The translations under genes and the position numbers were made by a program. Shown piece after piece: positions 44,486 through 54,912 of a stretch of 64,000 nucleotides of DNA. The DNA is from Streptomyces sp. R41 (GTDB taxonomy: Bacteria > Actinomycetota > Actinomycetes > Streptomycetales > Streptomycetaceae): the NCBI RefSeq assembly GCF_041053055.1, contig NZ_CP163443.1, positions 9,903,001 to 9,967,000 on the forward strand. Reading direction: 5' to 3'. Within the stretch, counting starts at the first letter, position 1, and each line of letters starts with the position of its first letter. The notes below the pieces were generated by a model. It did not search any database. It had not been told where the DNA came from and saw only the letters and a program-made list of their open reading frames with translations.

Positions 44486-44511
44486 CCCGGCAGCCCGCTA
44501 CTGCTGCCGGG
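44486..44511. terminator. Hairpin between convergent genes
   Basis: Perfect 9-bp arms CCCGGCAGC and GCTGCCGGG with an 8-base loop. It lies between the reductase remnant (ends 44463) and the ribosomal protection gene (ends 44565), a position suited to terminating both strands. Confidence 0.6.
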
Positions 44512-44564
44512 ACCGAAGGCGCCGCGTGATCGGCGGCAGCTTGTCGATGCGTCTCAAACACGTC

Positions 44565-46451
44565 CTAGCGCAGCGCCCGAAGGGGCCGGTCGCCCGACGC
44601 GCGTGACCACCACACCCCCTCTCCGTGTGTCAGTCCCGGCAGCCGCAGCTCGATGTCCCGTACATGCCGGGCCGGCAGCTCACCGGTGACCAGCCATGCG
44701 CTGCGCCCTCCGGTCGTCTCCTTGAACTCCGCTCCACAGGCGGCCAGTTGAGCCGTCACCGGGGCCAGCGCGTCGAGCGGGAGCTCCACCTCGAAGGCGT
44801 GATACGGCTCGTACACCCGTGTCCCCGCCCGCTCCAGGGCGCGGCGCAGCACCAGCGGGGTGAGTCCGCGGAAGTCGGCGGCCGTGCTGATCGGAGCGGC
44901 GAATCCGGAGCGGACGAGGGTGACCCGGTAGTCCGTCACCGGCCATCCCCGCGGACCGGTGAGCAGGGTCGCGTGGACCGTGTCCTCGATCGCCTGGTGG
45001 AAAGCCCGGGGCAGGGCGCCGAGTTCGGTCTCGTAGGTGAAGACACCGCCGCAGCCGCGCGGCCCCGGCTCGATACGCAGCCCGACCGTCGCCCAGAATC
45101 CGCTGTGCCCGTGGCGCTGGATCTCCTCGTACGCCTCACCCGTGCCCTCCGGCCGCTCCAGGAACCGCACCCGGCTGGGCTCGAAGTCGGCCTCGATGCC
45201 GAAGTCCTGGGCGAGCGTGGCCGCGAGGACCTCCTTCTGGACCTCGCCGTAGAGCAGCAGCGCGGTGCTGCCGGACGCGGCGGGCCTGGCGTGCATCAGC
45301 GGGTCCTGGTCGGCCAGCGCGAGGAGGGCGGAGCGCAAGCGGGCGGCCTGCGCGGGGTGCTTGGCCCGTACCAGCGTCTCCAGTGTCGGGGTCGCGAACT
45401 GCGGTGCGCGATCAGTGACTTCGCCGAGCCGGTCCCCGACGCGGATGCCGCCGACGCCGCGGAGGGCGGCGATGTTCCCGGGAGTGAGGGAGGTGGCCCC
45501 GGGCTGCCCGATCACCTCCAGCCCGAGCGCCCGGCCAGGCACCCGCGTGGTCCGGCCGTCGGCCTCGCGGCGCAGGAACGTGAGCCGCTCGCGGCGCTTC
45601 ACCTCACCCTCGTACAAGCGCACGTACGCCGTTCGCTCGCCGCCGGGTCCGGGCCGTACGGCGAAGACCGTGCCGCGTGGTTCACCGGAGCGGGGGAGCG
45701 CCGGGCGGGGAATCAGCCGGACCACCGCCTCGACCAGCTCGGCGACGCCCTGTCCGCCGAGCGCCGAGCCGAAGTAGACCGGATGGACGGAGCCGTCGGC
45801 GGTGCGCGCGGTGAGCGATGCCCACAGCTCGTCCGGCGTGGGCGGCGGGCCGTCCACGAGCGCGGCCAGGATGTCGGAGTCCACCTCGGCGAGTGTGCCG
45901 GCCGCGAGGTCGTCGAGCGGGCGCGGCAGCGCACGGGCGGACGCGGTGCCGATGTCCGCCACGCGCGCGAGCGGCACGACGTACGGCGTGAGGCGGCGCC
46001 GGATGTCGTCGAGGAGCCCCTCCTCCCGCGCGCCCGCCCGGTCGATCTTGTTGACGAAGACGAGGGTGGGCAGGCCGAGCCGCCGCAGGGTCTTCATCAG
46101 GACGCGCGTCTGTGCCTGGACGCCCTCGACGGCGGAGAGCACCAGCACCACCCCGTCCAGGACCTCCAGGGCGCGCTCGACCTCGGCGATGAAGTCGGAG
46201 TGCCCGGGGGTGTCGATCAGGTTGATCTGTACGCCTGCGACGCCGAAGACGTCACGGACCGTGAAGGCCGCGACGGCTGAGCGGATGGTGATGCCGCGCT
46301 GCCGCTCGATCTCCCCGTCGTCGGTGCGGGTGTCCCCGGTGTCGACGCTGCCGAGCCGGTCGATGGCACCGCCATCGAAGAGCAGCCGCTCGGTGAGGCT
46401 GGTCTTACCCGCGTCGACGTGGGCCAGAATTCCGATGTTCAGGGTGTGCAT
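44565..46451 (-). CDS. Tetracycline-type ribosomal protection GTPase (Tet/OtrA family)
   Basis: 628 residues, EF-G-like. GTPase motifs: GILAHVDAGKTSLTERLLF (P-loop), RGITIRSAVAAF, DTPGHSDFIAEVERALEVLDGVV and NKIDRAG. C-terminal EF-G-like domains follow (GHSGFWATVGLRIEPG; ADFRGLTPLVLRRALERAG; EPYHAFEVELPLDAL). These proteins bind the ribosome and displace tetracycline. In Streptomyces the family includes self-resistance OtrA, but many members are chromosomal with no drug cluster nearby. It diverges from a PRPP synthetase gene; a complete EF-Tu gene is 1.3 kb further on. Confidence 0.85.
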   Translation of the reverse strand: MHTLNIGILAHVDAGKTSLTERLLFDGGAIDRLGSVDTGDTRTDDGEIERQRGITIRSAVAAFTVRDVFGVAGVQINLIDTPGHSDFIAEVERALEVLDGVVLVLSAVEGVQAQTRVLMKTLRRLGLPTLVFVNKIDRAGAREEGLLDDIRRRLTPYVVPLARVADIGTASARALPRPLDDLAAGTLAEVDSDILAALVDGPPPTPDELWASLTARTADGSVHPVYFGSALGGQGVAELVEAVVRLIPRPALPRSGEPRGTVFAVRPGPGGERTAYVRLYEGEVKRRERLTFLRREADGRTTRVPGRALGLEVIGQPGATSLTPGNIAALRGVGGIRVGDRLGEVTDRAPQFATPTLETLVRAKHPAQAARLRSALLALADQDPLMHARPAASGSTALLLYGEVQKEVLAATLAQDFGIEADFEPSRVRFLERPEGTGEAYEEIQRHGHSGFWATVGLRIEPGPRGCGGVFTYETELGALPRAFHQAIEDTVHATLLTGPRGWPVTDYRVTLVRSGFAAPISTAADFRGLTPLVLRRALERAGTRVYEPYHAFEVELPLDALAPVTAQLAACGAEFKETTGGRSAWLVTGELPARHVRDIELRLPGLTHGEGVWWSRASGDRPLRALR

Positions 46452-46640
46452 GCGTGGTCGAGTCCTCGAGAACAGTCGTCCGGTGGGGGCGCTGGAAAGT
46501 TCCGAGGAATCGGCGCATTCCGTTCTCCTGAAATCGAGGGGGCACTGGCACCGTCATGATGGCGTGGCCCCGGTAGCCGTCCGCAACCCAATTTCCCCCC
46601 GGTCGAGTGGCCGAAAGGTGCCCAGTAGCATGAAGCACGC

Positions 46641-46689
46641 ACCCCGGGTCGATCATGCCAACCGGCGACGCAACCCGGTTCGATCATGC
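46641..46689. repeat. Direct repeat upstream of the PRPP synthetase gene
   Basis: Two 18-base copies, ACCCCGGGTCGATCATGC (46641-46658) and AACCCGGTTCGATCATGC (46672-46689), agree at 16 positions with a 31-base period. They lie directly before the AGGAG site and include an unused ATG at 46686. Two protein-binding half-sites are possible. Confidence 0.45.
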
Positions 46690-46700
46690 GAGGAGCGGTC

Positions 46701-47654
<954 letters not shown>

Positions 47655-47793
47655 ACAGGATGGAGCGGAACTTCCTGCCCGTTCGCTCGGCCAGGGAGGC
47701 GGCGCGGTGCTCACCGGAAAAAGCGGTGCGGCGCTCGGCCGGGAAGCCGCGAAGCAACGCTCGGCGTCACCCAGGTGATCAGGAGGGCTTGCA

Positions 47794-48987
47794 GTGGCCA
47801 AGGCGAAATTCCAGCGGACCAAGCCGCACGTCAACATCGGCACCATCGGTCACATCGACCACGGTAAGACGACGCTGACCGCGGCCATGACCAAGGTGTT
47901 GCACGACCAGTTCCCCGACCTGAACCCCTACACGCCGTTCGACCAGATCGACAAGGCTCCCGAGGAACGTCAACGCGGCATCACGATCTCGATCGCCCAT
48001 GTCGAGTACCAGACGGAGAACCGGCACTACGCCCACGTCGACTGCCCGGGGCACGCGGACTACATCAAGAACATGATCACGGGCGCCGCGCAGATGGACG
48101 GAGCGATCCTGGTCGTCGCGGCGACCGACGGACCGATGCCGCAGACCAAGGAGCATGTCCTGCTGGCCCGGCAGGTCGGCGTTCCGTACATCGTCGTCGC
48201 GCTCAACAAGACCGACATGGTGGACGACGAGGAGATCCTCGAACTCGTCGAGCTCGAAGTGCGCGAGCTGCTCACCGAGTACGAGTTTCCCGGCGACGAC
48301 GTCCCGGTCGTACAGGTCTCCGCGCTCAAGGCCCTCGAAGGCGATCCGAAGTGGAGTGCGTCCATCCTCGAACTCCTCGCGGCGATCGATGAGTTCGTGC
48401 CCGAGCCGGTACGCGATGTCGACCGGCCGTTCCTGATGCCGATCGAGGACGTCTTCACCATCACGGGCCGCGGCACGGTCGTCACCGGCCGGATCGAGCG
48501 CGGTGTGCTGAAGGTCAACAGCGAGGTCGAGATCATCGGCATCCACGAGCAGAAGACGAAGACCACCGTCACGGGTATCGAGATGTTCCGCAAACTCCTC
48601 GACGAGGGCCGGGCGGGGGAGAATGTCGGACTGCTGCTGCGGGGCGTGAAGCGCGAGGACGTGGAGCGCGGGCAGGTCGTCATCAAGCCGGGCTCGGTGA
48701 CCCCGCACACGGAGTTCGAGGCGCGCGCGTACATCCTGTCCAAGGACGAGGGCGGCCGGCACACGCCCTTCTTCGACAACTACCGGCCGCAGTTCTACTT
48801 CCGTACGACGGACGTGACCGGAGTGGTGACCCTCCCCAAGGGCACGGAAATGGTCATGCCGGGCGACAACACCACCATGCAGGTGCAGTTGATCCAGCCC
48901 ATCGCGATGGAGGAGGGGCTGAAGTTCGCCATCCGTGAGGGCGGCAGGACGGTCGGGGCGGGGCAGGTCACAAAGATCCGGAAGTAG
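47794..48987 (+). CDS. tuf: Elongation factor Tu (extra copy likely)
   Basis: 397 residues, full-length EF-Tu. GTP motifs: [36 protein letters not shown] and [10 protein letters not shown]. It carries aminoacyl-tRNA to the ribosome. There are no rpsL-rpsG-fusA genes beside it, so it is not the usual str-operon tuf. Streptomyces species often carry a second or third tuf copy in a separate place. Positions known to change in kirromycin-resistant EF-Tu (the QVGVPYI region, [22 protein letters not shown]) look unchanged here. GTG 47794 is preceded by AGGAGGGCTT. Confidence 0.9.
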   Translation: MAKAKFQRTKPHVNIGTIGHIDHGKTTLTAAMTKVLHDQFPDLNPYTPFDQIDKAPEERQRGITISIAHVEYQTENRHYAHVDCPGHADYIKNMITGAAQMDGAILVVAATDGPMPQTKEHVLLARQVGVPYIVVALNKTDMVDDEEILELVELEVRELLTEYEFPGDDVPVVQVSALKALEGDPKWSASILELLAAIDEFVPEPVRDVDRPFLMPIEDVFTITGRGTVVTGRIERGVLKVNSEVEIIGIHEQKTKTTVTGIEMFRKLLDEGRAGENVGLLLRGVKREDVERGQVVIKPGSVTPHTEFEARAYILSKDEGGRHTPFFDNYRPQFYFRTTDVTGVVTLPKGTEMVMPGDNTTMQVQLIQPIAMEEGLKFAIREGGRTVGAGQVTKIRK

Positions 48988-49008
48988 TCACCGGGGGGCC
49001 GGAAGCGG

Positions 49009-49389
49009 TCACACGGAATCCGACGTGGCCTCGGGCCGGGCCAGCGCCTCGTCCAGGGACGAGGAAGGCGGCAGCAGGCGCGCGAGGCCGGTCACCCGGA
49101 GGATGCGCAGGGTCAGCGGCTGAGTGCAGACGAGATGCAGCCGTCCGCCCCGGGCCAGGACACGCCGCCTGGCCCGGTAGAGCAGGCGCAGGCCCGAGCA
49201 GTCGAAGAAGTTGACGGGCCGCAGGTCGATCACGACCTGCGGTGCCGGGTCCCCGGTCGCGGAGTCCAGGATCGGGGTGATCTCCATGGCCGCGAGGATG
49301 TCGATCTCCCCGTGGAACTCCAGCACCAGGTGACCGCGGTCCTGGTGGATGCGCAGATGCCGGGTGAGCGGTGCGGGGTCGTGCGCCAC
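49009..49389 (-). CDS. STAS-domain anti-sigma factor antagonist
   Basis: 126 residues, a single STAS domain (LVLEFHGEIDILAAMEITPILDSA; VVIDLRPVNFFDCSGLRLLYRARRRV). The expected phosphoserine region reads FFDCSGLRLL. Such proteins compete with sigma factors for an anti-sigma kinase. The GTG at 49389 is preceded by an excellent GGAGGTGAT site, so I preferred it to the upstream ATG at 49560. It is convergent with EF-Tu and has no sigma or anti-sigma gene next to it. Confidence 0.85.
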   Translation of the reverse strand: MAHDPAPLTRHLRIHQDRGHLVLEFHGEIDILAAMEITPILDSATGDPAPQVVIDLRPVNFFDCSGLRLLYRARRRVLARGGRLHLVCTQPLTLRILRVTGLARLLPPSSSLDEALARPEATSDSV

Positions 49390-49645
49390 GAAGTCATCAC
49401 CTCCAACCGGCAGCTGACCTGCCTCGCGAGGACAGGGGCCAGGGTCACCGGGGGCCAGGGTGACAACGTCAGGCGAGCGTAGACACGTCGACGGGGCACC
49501 CGTGGTTGCAAAACCGTTCCTTGCTCTGCAAGTTACCCTCGATGGAGTGAATTCCAGCATGTTCGATTGACATATGTCTTCGATTTGCGCGGCGAGTCGT
49601 CCCGCTGTGCGTGCGCCGTGCTGCCGTGGGGCCGGGGTGCCCGCG

Positions 49646-50083
49646 TCACGACAGCGCGTGCCACGCCTTGGACAGCGCCCGGCGGAACTGATCGGTCTGG
49701 TGCGACGTGAGGTCCCCGACCATGCGCTCCTCTAGCTCCCGTACGGCTCCCGCGAACCGTGCGAGCAGCTCGCGTCCCTCGTCGGTCAGCAGGATCAGCA
49801 GCTCGCGCCGGTTGCGCGGATTGCGCTCGCGGCGCACCAGTCCGCGGCTCTCCAGCGAGCGCACCAGATCGGCCATGGACTGCGCCGTCACGAACGAGTC
49901 GCGCGCCAGCTGCGCCGCCGACAGGCCGTCGTGCCGCTCCAGGACGGTGAGCGAGGTGTACTGCAATGCCGTGATTCCAGCCGGTTTCACCAGCTCGTCG
50001 AGGTGTGAGCGCACGACGAGTTCCACCTGCTTGACCATGTAGAGCAGGGACGGGGGTGCCTTGGTTACCTGGGTGCCGACCAT
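49646..50083 (-). CDS. MarR-family transcriptional regulator
   Basis: 145 residues with a winged helix (PPSLLYMVKQVELVVRSHLDELVKPAGITALQYTSLTVLERHDGLSAAQLARDSFVTAQSMADLVRSLESRGLVRRERNPRNRRELLILLTDEG). It diverges from an aldehyde dehydrogenase gene, and the gap holds two palindromes with the shared core ACAGGAAWCCTGT, clear operators. It probably represses itself and the aldehyde and alcohol dehydrogenase genes in response to a phenolic or aldehyde ligand. Confidence 0.85.
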   Translation of the reverse strand: MVGTQVTKAPPSLLYMVKQVELVVRSHLDELVKPAGITALQYTSLTVLERHDGLSAAQLARDSFVTAQSMADLVRSLESRGLVRRERNPRNRRELLILLTDEGRELLARFAGAVRELEERMVGDLTSHQTDQFRRALSKAWHALS

Positions 50084-50102
50084 GGGCTCAGCCTAAGGCA
50101 TT

Positions 50103-50156
50103 GACAGGAAACCTGTCCGTAACGAGACTGCCAACCAACAGGAATCCTGTTGGTTG
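50103..50156. promoter_or_regulatory. Two MarR operator palindromes
   Basis: Site 1 (50103-50117) is GACAGG-AAA-CCTGTC. Site 2 (50132-50156) has 12-bp arms around A. Both contain the core ACAGGAA followed by A or T and CCTGT. Their centres are about 34 bases apart, close to three helical turns. Site 1 is 20 bases upstream of the MarR start; site 2 ends 33 bases upstream of the dehydrogenase start. Confidence 0.75.
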
Positions 50157-50188
50157 AAATCTTGGCGAACAAGGCTGAGGAGTGGGCA

Positions 50189-51646
50189 ATGACGACCACC
50201 TTCGAGAGTGGGCCCGGGCAGCTGTTCATCGGTGGACAGTGGCGCGAGGCGGCCGACGGAGCGCGTACGGACGTGATCGATCCGTCCACGGGCCGGGCGG
50301 TCACGACCGTCGCGGAGGCGGGCGCGGCCGATGTCGACGCGGCCGTGCGTGCCGCGCGGGAGGCCTTCGACCACGGCCCGTGGGCCGCGATGAGCGGCCG
50401 CGAGCGCGGCCGGGTGCTGCACCGCGTCTCCGAGCTGATCCGCGCGAACGCCGACGAGCTCGCGGCCCTGGAGAGCCTCGACGTCGGCAAGCCCCTCTCC
50501 CTGTGCCGCCCCGTCGACGTGCTCACCGCCGCCGACGAGTACGAGTACTGCGCCGCCCTCGCCCAGACCCTCGACGGCGCCACCCGCGACACCCCGCTCA
50601 ACGCCTTCGCGTACACGCGCCGCGGACCACTCGGTGTGGTCGCCGCGATCACCCCCTTCAACTTCCCGCTGATCCTGTCCAGTTCGAAGCTCGCCCCGGC
50701 GCTCGCGGCCGGCAACGCCGTGGTGCACAAGCCCGCCGACGAGACCCCGCTCAGCGCCCTGTACATGGCCCACCTGCTCCAGGAGGCCGGCGTCCCGGAC
50801 GGCGTCGTGAACGTCGTCACCGGCAGCGGCCCGGTCGCGGGCGAGGCGCTGCTGCGCAACCCCGGCATCGACAAGATCGCCTTCACCGGGTCCACCGCCG
50901 TTGGCCGGCACGCCGCGAGCGTCGCCGGTGAGGCGCTCAAGCCCGTCACCATGGAGCTGGGCGGCAACGCGGCCCACCTCGTCTTCGCGGACGCCGACCT
51001 GGAGAAGGCGGTCGGCGCGGTCATCAAGGGATTCGTCTTCAACACCGGGCAGTTCTGCATGGGCGGGCCGCGCCTGCTGGTGGAGCGCTCCGTGTACAGC
51101 ACCCTGCTGGGCATCCTCGCCGACGCCGTCCCCGGAGTGCCGGTCGGTGACCCCCGGGACGCGGCCACGGTCGTCGGCCCGATGGCGGGGGACAAGCACC
51201 TGAAGAAGGTCGAGGAGTACGTCGCCCTGGCCCGCAAGGAGGGCGGCCGCATCGTCTGCGGCGGTGAGCGGCTCGACCTGAACGGCGGCTACTACTACAG
51301 GCCCACGGTGATCGCCGACCTCGCGGCCGACTCCCGCGTCATCCAGGAGGAGATCTTCGGCCCGGTCCTCACCGTGCAGGCCTTCGACTCCGAGGACGAG
51401 GCCGTCGAGCTCGCCAACTCCACGCCGTACGGCCTGGCTTCAGGCATCCAGACCACCGACCTGACCCGCGCGCACCGCGTCGCCGACCGGCTCCAGGCGG
51501 GCATCGTGTGGATCAACGACTGGGCGATGCTCGACCCCGCGGTTCCCTTCGGCGGGGTCAAGGACTCCGGCTTCGGCCGGGAGTACGGGCCCGAGGCGCT
51601 CGCCGCCTACACCAAGGTCAAGTCCGTTGTCGTCTCGCTCGACTGA
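50189..51646 (+). CDS. Aldehyde dehydrogenase
   Basis: 485 residues, ALDH superfamily. Catalytic Cys290 is in FNTGQFCMGG and Glu256 in VTMELGGNAAH. The cofactor motif FTGSTAVGR is near residue 234. The C-terminus PFGGVKDSGFGREYG is conserved. It oxidises an aldehyde to its acid with NAD(P)+. GAGGAG precedes ATG 50189. The MarR operators are just upstream and the zinc alcohol dehydrogenase gene follows 25 bases later, so alcohol to aldehyde to acid conversion is likely. Confidence 0.9.
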   Translation: MTTTFESGPGQLFIGGQWREAADGARTDVIDPSTGRAVTTVAEAGAADVDAAVRAAREAFDHGPWAAMSGRERGRVLHRVSELIRANADELAALESLDVGKPLSLCRPVDVLTAADEYEYCAALAQTLDGATRDTPLNAFAYTRRGPLGVVAAITPFNFPLILSSSKLAPALAAGNAVVHKPADETPLSALYMAHLLQEAGVPDGVVNVVTGSGPVAGEALLRNPGIDKIAFTGSTAVGRHAASVAGEALKPVTMELGGNAAHLVFADADLEKAVGAVIKGFVFNTGQFCMGGPRLLVERSVYSTLLGILADAVPGVPVGDPRDAATVVGPMAGDKHLKKVEEYVALARKEGGRIVCGGERLDLNGGYYYRPTVIADLAADSRVIQEEIFGPVLTVQAFDSEDEAVELANSTPYGLASGIQTTDLTRAHRVADRLQAGIVWINDWAMLDPAVPFGGVKDSGFGREYGPEALAAYTKVKSVVVSLD

Positions 51647-51671
51647 GCGCCCCCGCAAAGGAGTTCACGCG

Positions 51672-52778
51672 ATGTCCACCACCACCCGCGCCGCCGTGGT
51701 CGAGTCCGGGGGAGCACCGTTCACCCTCACCGACGTCGAGCTGGACGAGCCCGGCCCCGGCGAGGCCCTCGTCCGTATGGTGGCGACCGGCCTGTGTCAC
51801 ACCGACCTCGGAGTGGCGAGCGGCGGTCTGCCCTTCCCGCTGCCCGGAGTCCTCGGACACGAGGGAGCGGGAGTCGTCGAGGCCGTCGGCCCGAATGTCA
51901 CCGGTGTCGCCCCAGGTGACCACGTCGTCCTGTCCTTCACCTCCTGCGGCGGCTGTCACAACTGCCGTGACGGACACCCCGCGTACTGCGCCACCTGGCT
52001 GCCGCTGAACCTCATCGGCGGCCGGCGCGCGGACGGCACCAGCACGATCAGCCGCGACGGGGCGCCGCTCGGCGGCCACTTCTTCGGGCAGTCGTCCTTC
52101 GCGGAACGCGCGTTGGTGGACGAGCGCAGCCTCGTGAAAGTCGATCCGAACGTCCAGCTGGAGTCCATAGCCCCGCTGGGCTGCGGGGTGCAGACGGGAG
52201 TGGGCGCCGTCTGGAACGTACTGAAGCCCGAGGCCGGCAGCAGCCTCGTCGTCCTCGGCGCCGGAGCTGTCGGCCTGTCCGCGGTGATGGCGGCGGCCCT
52301 GACCCCCGCGACCACGGTCATCGCCGTGGACAAGGCCGCCGAACGGCTCGAACTGGCCCGGGAATTGGGCGCCACCCACACCGTGAACGCGGCCGAGGCC
52401 GATGTCACCGAGGCGGTGCTCGCCCTCACCGACGGCCGGGGCGCCGACGGTGTCGTGGAGGCCACGGGCAGTGTCGCCGTACTGCGCAAGGGTGCCGACG
52501 CGCTCGCCCCGCGCGGCACCCTGGTCGTCGTCGGCGCACCGCCCTTCGGCACCGAAGTCGCCCTCGACGTCAACGCGTTGCTGCCCGGCAAGAAGGTCGT
52601 GGGCCTCACACTCGGCGACAGTGAGACCCAGACCTCCATCCCCGCGCTGGTCGCGCTCGTCCAGGACGGACGGCTTCCGCTGCACCGCCTGATCACCCAC
52701 TATCCCTTCGCGGACATCGAGCGGGCGGTGCGGGACATGAGCGCGGGCAAGACGATCAAGCCCGTGCTCACCTTCTAG
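51672..52778 (+). CDS. Zinc-dependent alcohol dehydrogenase (aryl/benzyl alcohol type)
   Basis: 368 residues, medium-chain dehydrogenase. Catalytic zinc ligands are Cys in TGLCHTDLGVA, and His and Glu in VLGHEGAGVVEAVG. The structural zinc cysteines are in FTSCGGCHNCRDGHPAYC. The cofactor motif reads VVLGAGAVGLSAVMAA. The length and layout fit the NAD-dependent aryl-alcohol dehydrogenase subgroup. It is 25 bases after the aldehyde dehydrogenase gene, with AAAGGAG upstream, so the two are probably cotranscribed under MarR control. Confidence 0.9.
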   Translation: MSTTTRAAVVESGGAPFTLTDVELDEPGPGEALVRMVATGLCHTDLGVASGGLPFPLPGVLGHEGAGVVEAVGPNVTGVAPGDHVVLSFTSCGGCHNCRDGHPAYCATWLPLNLIGGRRADGTSTISRDGAPLGGHFFGQSSFAERALVDERSLVKVDPNVQLESIAPLGCGVQTGVGAVWNVLKPEAGSSLVVLGAGAVGLSAVMAAALTPATTVIAVDKAAERLELARELGATHTVNAAEADVTEAVLALTDGRGADGVVEATGSVAVLRKGADALAPRGTLVVVGAPPFGTEVALDVNALLPGKKVVGLTLGDSETQTSIPALVALVQDGRLPLHRLITHYPFADIERAVRDMSAGKTIKPVLTF

Positions 52779-52802
52779 CCGACGACTTCTGGCCGACGCC
52801 CT

Positions 52803-53753
52803 CTAGCCGACGACGAGGACGAGCTTCCCCGTGGTCCGGCCGGTGTCGCCGAGCGCATGCGCCTCGGCGGCATCGGCCAGCGGGAAGGTATCGGCGATCG
52901 TGGGGCGCAACTTCCCCGCCTCGACGAGCTCCGCGATCGCCTTCATACCGGTGTGGGAGGCGTCGACAAGCATCCTGACCGCCCGTACGCCGAGCCGCTC
53001 GGCCTCCTCGTAGAAGTCCTCCGACCCGACCGGCAGGATCGAGACCACGATCCCGCCCGGGCGCAGCACGCGCAGCGAGCGCACGGAGTACTCGCCGCCG
53101 ATCGTGTCCAGGACGACGTCGACGTCCTTCGCGGCCTCGGTGAAGTCGGTCTCCCGGTAGTCGATCGCCTCGTCCACGCCGATCTCCCGCAGGAACTCGT
53201 GCTTGCCCGCGCTCGCGGTACCGATGACGTACGCGCCCCGCGCCTTGGCGATCTGCACGGCCACATGTCCGACTCCACCGGCCGCCGCGTGGATCAGTAC
53301 CCGCTGACCGGGCTGGATGTCCGCCGTCTCCACCAGGGTCTGCCAGGCGGTCAGGGAGACCAGCGGAAGCGCGCCCGCCTGGATGTGGTCGATCCCGGAC
53401 GGCTTGTGCGCGAAGGCTCGGGCGGGGGCGGTGACGTACTCGGCGTGCGAGCCGTGGCCGAACGGGTAGGGCAGCATGCCGAAGACCTCGTCCCCGGGCT
53501 TGAAACGGGCGACGCCGATGCCCGCCGCCTCGACGACGCCGGAGACGTCCCAGCCGAGGACGAAGGGCGGCTCGCCGAGGAAGCCGCCCGTCTCGCGGTG
53601 CTTCCAGTCGGTCGGGTTGACGCCGGCCGCGCGCACCCGCACGAGTACTTCGTTGGGGCGCGGCGCGGGGCGCTCCACCTGCACTTCCTTGAGTACCTCG
53701 GGACCGCCGAGGACGTCCTGACTGATGGCTCGCATGGTGTTCACAGTGCTCAT
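52803..53753 (-). CDS. Quinone oxidoreductase-type NADP-dependent reductase
   Basis: 316 residues, a zinc-free medium-chain reductase. Features are DWKHRETGGFLGEPPFVLGWDVSGVVEAAG, RVLIHAAAGGVGHVAVQIAKARGAYVIGTAS and TGKLVLVVG at the C-terminus. It probably reduces quinones or enones with NADPH. The gene diverges from an AraC/GlxA-type regulator, with a TGGCA/TGCCA repeat in the 71-base gap, so it is a likely target of that regulator. Its own ribosome-binding site is weak. Confidence 0.85.
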   Translation of the reverse strand: MSTVNTMRAISQDVLGGPEVLKEVQVERPAPRPNEVLVRVRAAGVNPTDWKHRETGGFLGEPPFVLGWDVSGVVEAAGIGVARFKPGDEVFGMLPYPFGHGSHAEYVTAPARAFAHKPSGIDHIQAGALPLVSLTAWQTLVETADIQPGQRVLIHAAAGGVGHVAVQIAKARGAYVIGTASAGKHEFLREIGVDEAIDYRETDFTEAAKDVDVVLDTIGGEYSVRSLRVLRPGGIVVSILPVGSEDFYEEAERLGVRAVRMLVDASHTGMKAIAELVEAGKLRPTIADTFPLADAAEAHALGDTGRTTGKLVLVVG

Positions 53754-53790
53754 GGTGAACCAGCCTGCCCGGGCCCGCCCGGCAAGAAAA

Positions 53791-53804
53791 TGGCATGATT
53801 GCCA
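53791..53804. promoter_or_regulatory. Inverted repeat between quinone reductase and GlxA-type regulator
   Basis: TGGCA and TGCCA flank TGAT. The element sits in a 71-base gap between the divergent start codons (53753 and 53825). A related GTGCCATG lies 20 bases away, so two sites may be present. Confidence 0.45.
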
Positions 53805-53824
53805 ACCTTCGATAAGATCGTGCC

Positions 53825-54772
53825 ATGCATTCCGTGGAGCGAGTGGTCGTCCTGGCGCTGGACGGCGTCTACCCCTTCGAGCTGGGCATCCCCAGCCGGA
53901 TCTTCGGCGCGGCGGACGGCCGGTACGAGGTGGTGACCTGCACTGTCGACGGCCGCCCCGTCCGCACCAACGCCGACTTCTCGGTCGCCGTCGACCACGG
54001 TCCGGAGGCGCTGTCCACGGCGGACACAGTGGTGATCGCGGCGATCGCCCCGGCCAGGCTCGTCGTGGAGCTCTCCGACGAGGTCGCCGCCGCACTCGCG
54101 CTGATCCCGCCCGGCGCCCGCCTCGTCTCCATCTGCACGGGAGCGTTCGTCCTGGCCTCGGCCGGTCTGCTCGACGGGCGCCGGGCGACCACGCACTGGC
54201 AGGTGGTCGACGAGTTCCGGCGCCTGTTCCCGCGGGTGTCGCTGGACCCGGACGTGCTGTTCGTCGACGACGGCTCGGTCCTCACCTCGGCGGGCGCCGC
54301 GTCCGGCATCGACGTCTGCCTGCACATCCTCCGCAAGGACCACGGCAGCGCGCTGGCCAACAAGGTGGCCCGGCGCTGTGTGGTCCCGCCCCTGCGGGAG
54401 GGCGGCCAGGCCCAGTACATCGAGCAGCCCGTGCCGGAACCCTCGGCGACGAGCACGGCCGCCACCCGCGCATGGGCCCTGGCCCGCCTCGGCGACCCGT
54501 TGACACTGACCGATCTCGCGGGCCACGCCCGGATGAGCCTGCGCACCTTCGCCCGCCGCTTCAACGACGAAGTCGGCATGAGCCCCGGCCGCTGGCTCAT
54601 CCAGCAGCGGGTCTCCCGGGCCCGCCATCTGCTGGAGTCCAGCGACCTGTCGGTGGACCAGATCGCCGGCGAGGTCGGCTTCGCGACCGGCACCTCACTG
54701 CGCCAGCATCTGCACGCGGCGATCGGCGTCTCACCGCAGGCGTACCGGCGTACGTTCCAGGCGGCCCACTAG
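53825..54772 (+). CDS. GlxA-type AraC-family regulator (DJ-1/PfpI plus AraC HTH)
   Basis: 315 residues. An N-terminal DJ-1/PfpI domain (about 5-170; VVVLALDGVYPFELGIPSRIFG) has the nucleophile-elbow cysteine in SICTGAFVLASAGLLDG. The C-terminal AraC domain (about 215-310) shows two helix-turn-helix motifs (LTDLAGHARMSLRTFARRFNDEVGMSPGRWLIQQR; DQIAGEVGFATGTSLRQHLHAAIGVSPQAYRRTF). It probably controls the divergent quinone reductase. ATG 53825 begins the frame, with no strong Shine-Dalgarno visible. Confidence 0.85.
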   Translation: MHSVERVVVLALDGVYPFELGIPSRIFGAADGRYEVVTCTVDGRPVRTNADFSVAVDHGPEALSTADTVVIAAIAPARLVVELSDEVAAALALIPPGARLVSICTGAFVLASAGLLDGRRATTHWQVVDEFRRLFPRVSLDPDVLFVDDGSVLTSAGAASGIDVCLHILRKDHGSALANKVARRCVVPPLREGGQAQYIEQPVPEPSATSTAATRAWALARLGDPLTLTDLAGHARMSLRTFARRFNDEVGMSPGRWLIQQRVSRARHLLESSDLSVDQIAGEVGFATGTSLRQHLHAAIGVSPQAYRRTFQAAH

Positions 54773-54912
54773 GCCGTTCCGGGCAGTTGATCTGATCGTT
54801 GGCCCGGGTATGCCGTTGCCCGGCGCGCAGCGGACTCTTCTCGGTCTTCTTGTGGCGGGGCCATCCGCCGGCCGTCGAACGATCCGCGTCGCTCGTGCGT
54901 CGGAGGAGCGAC

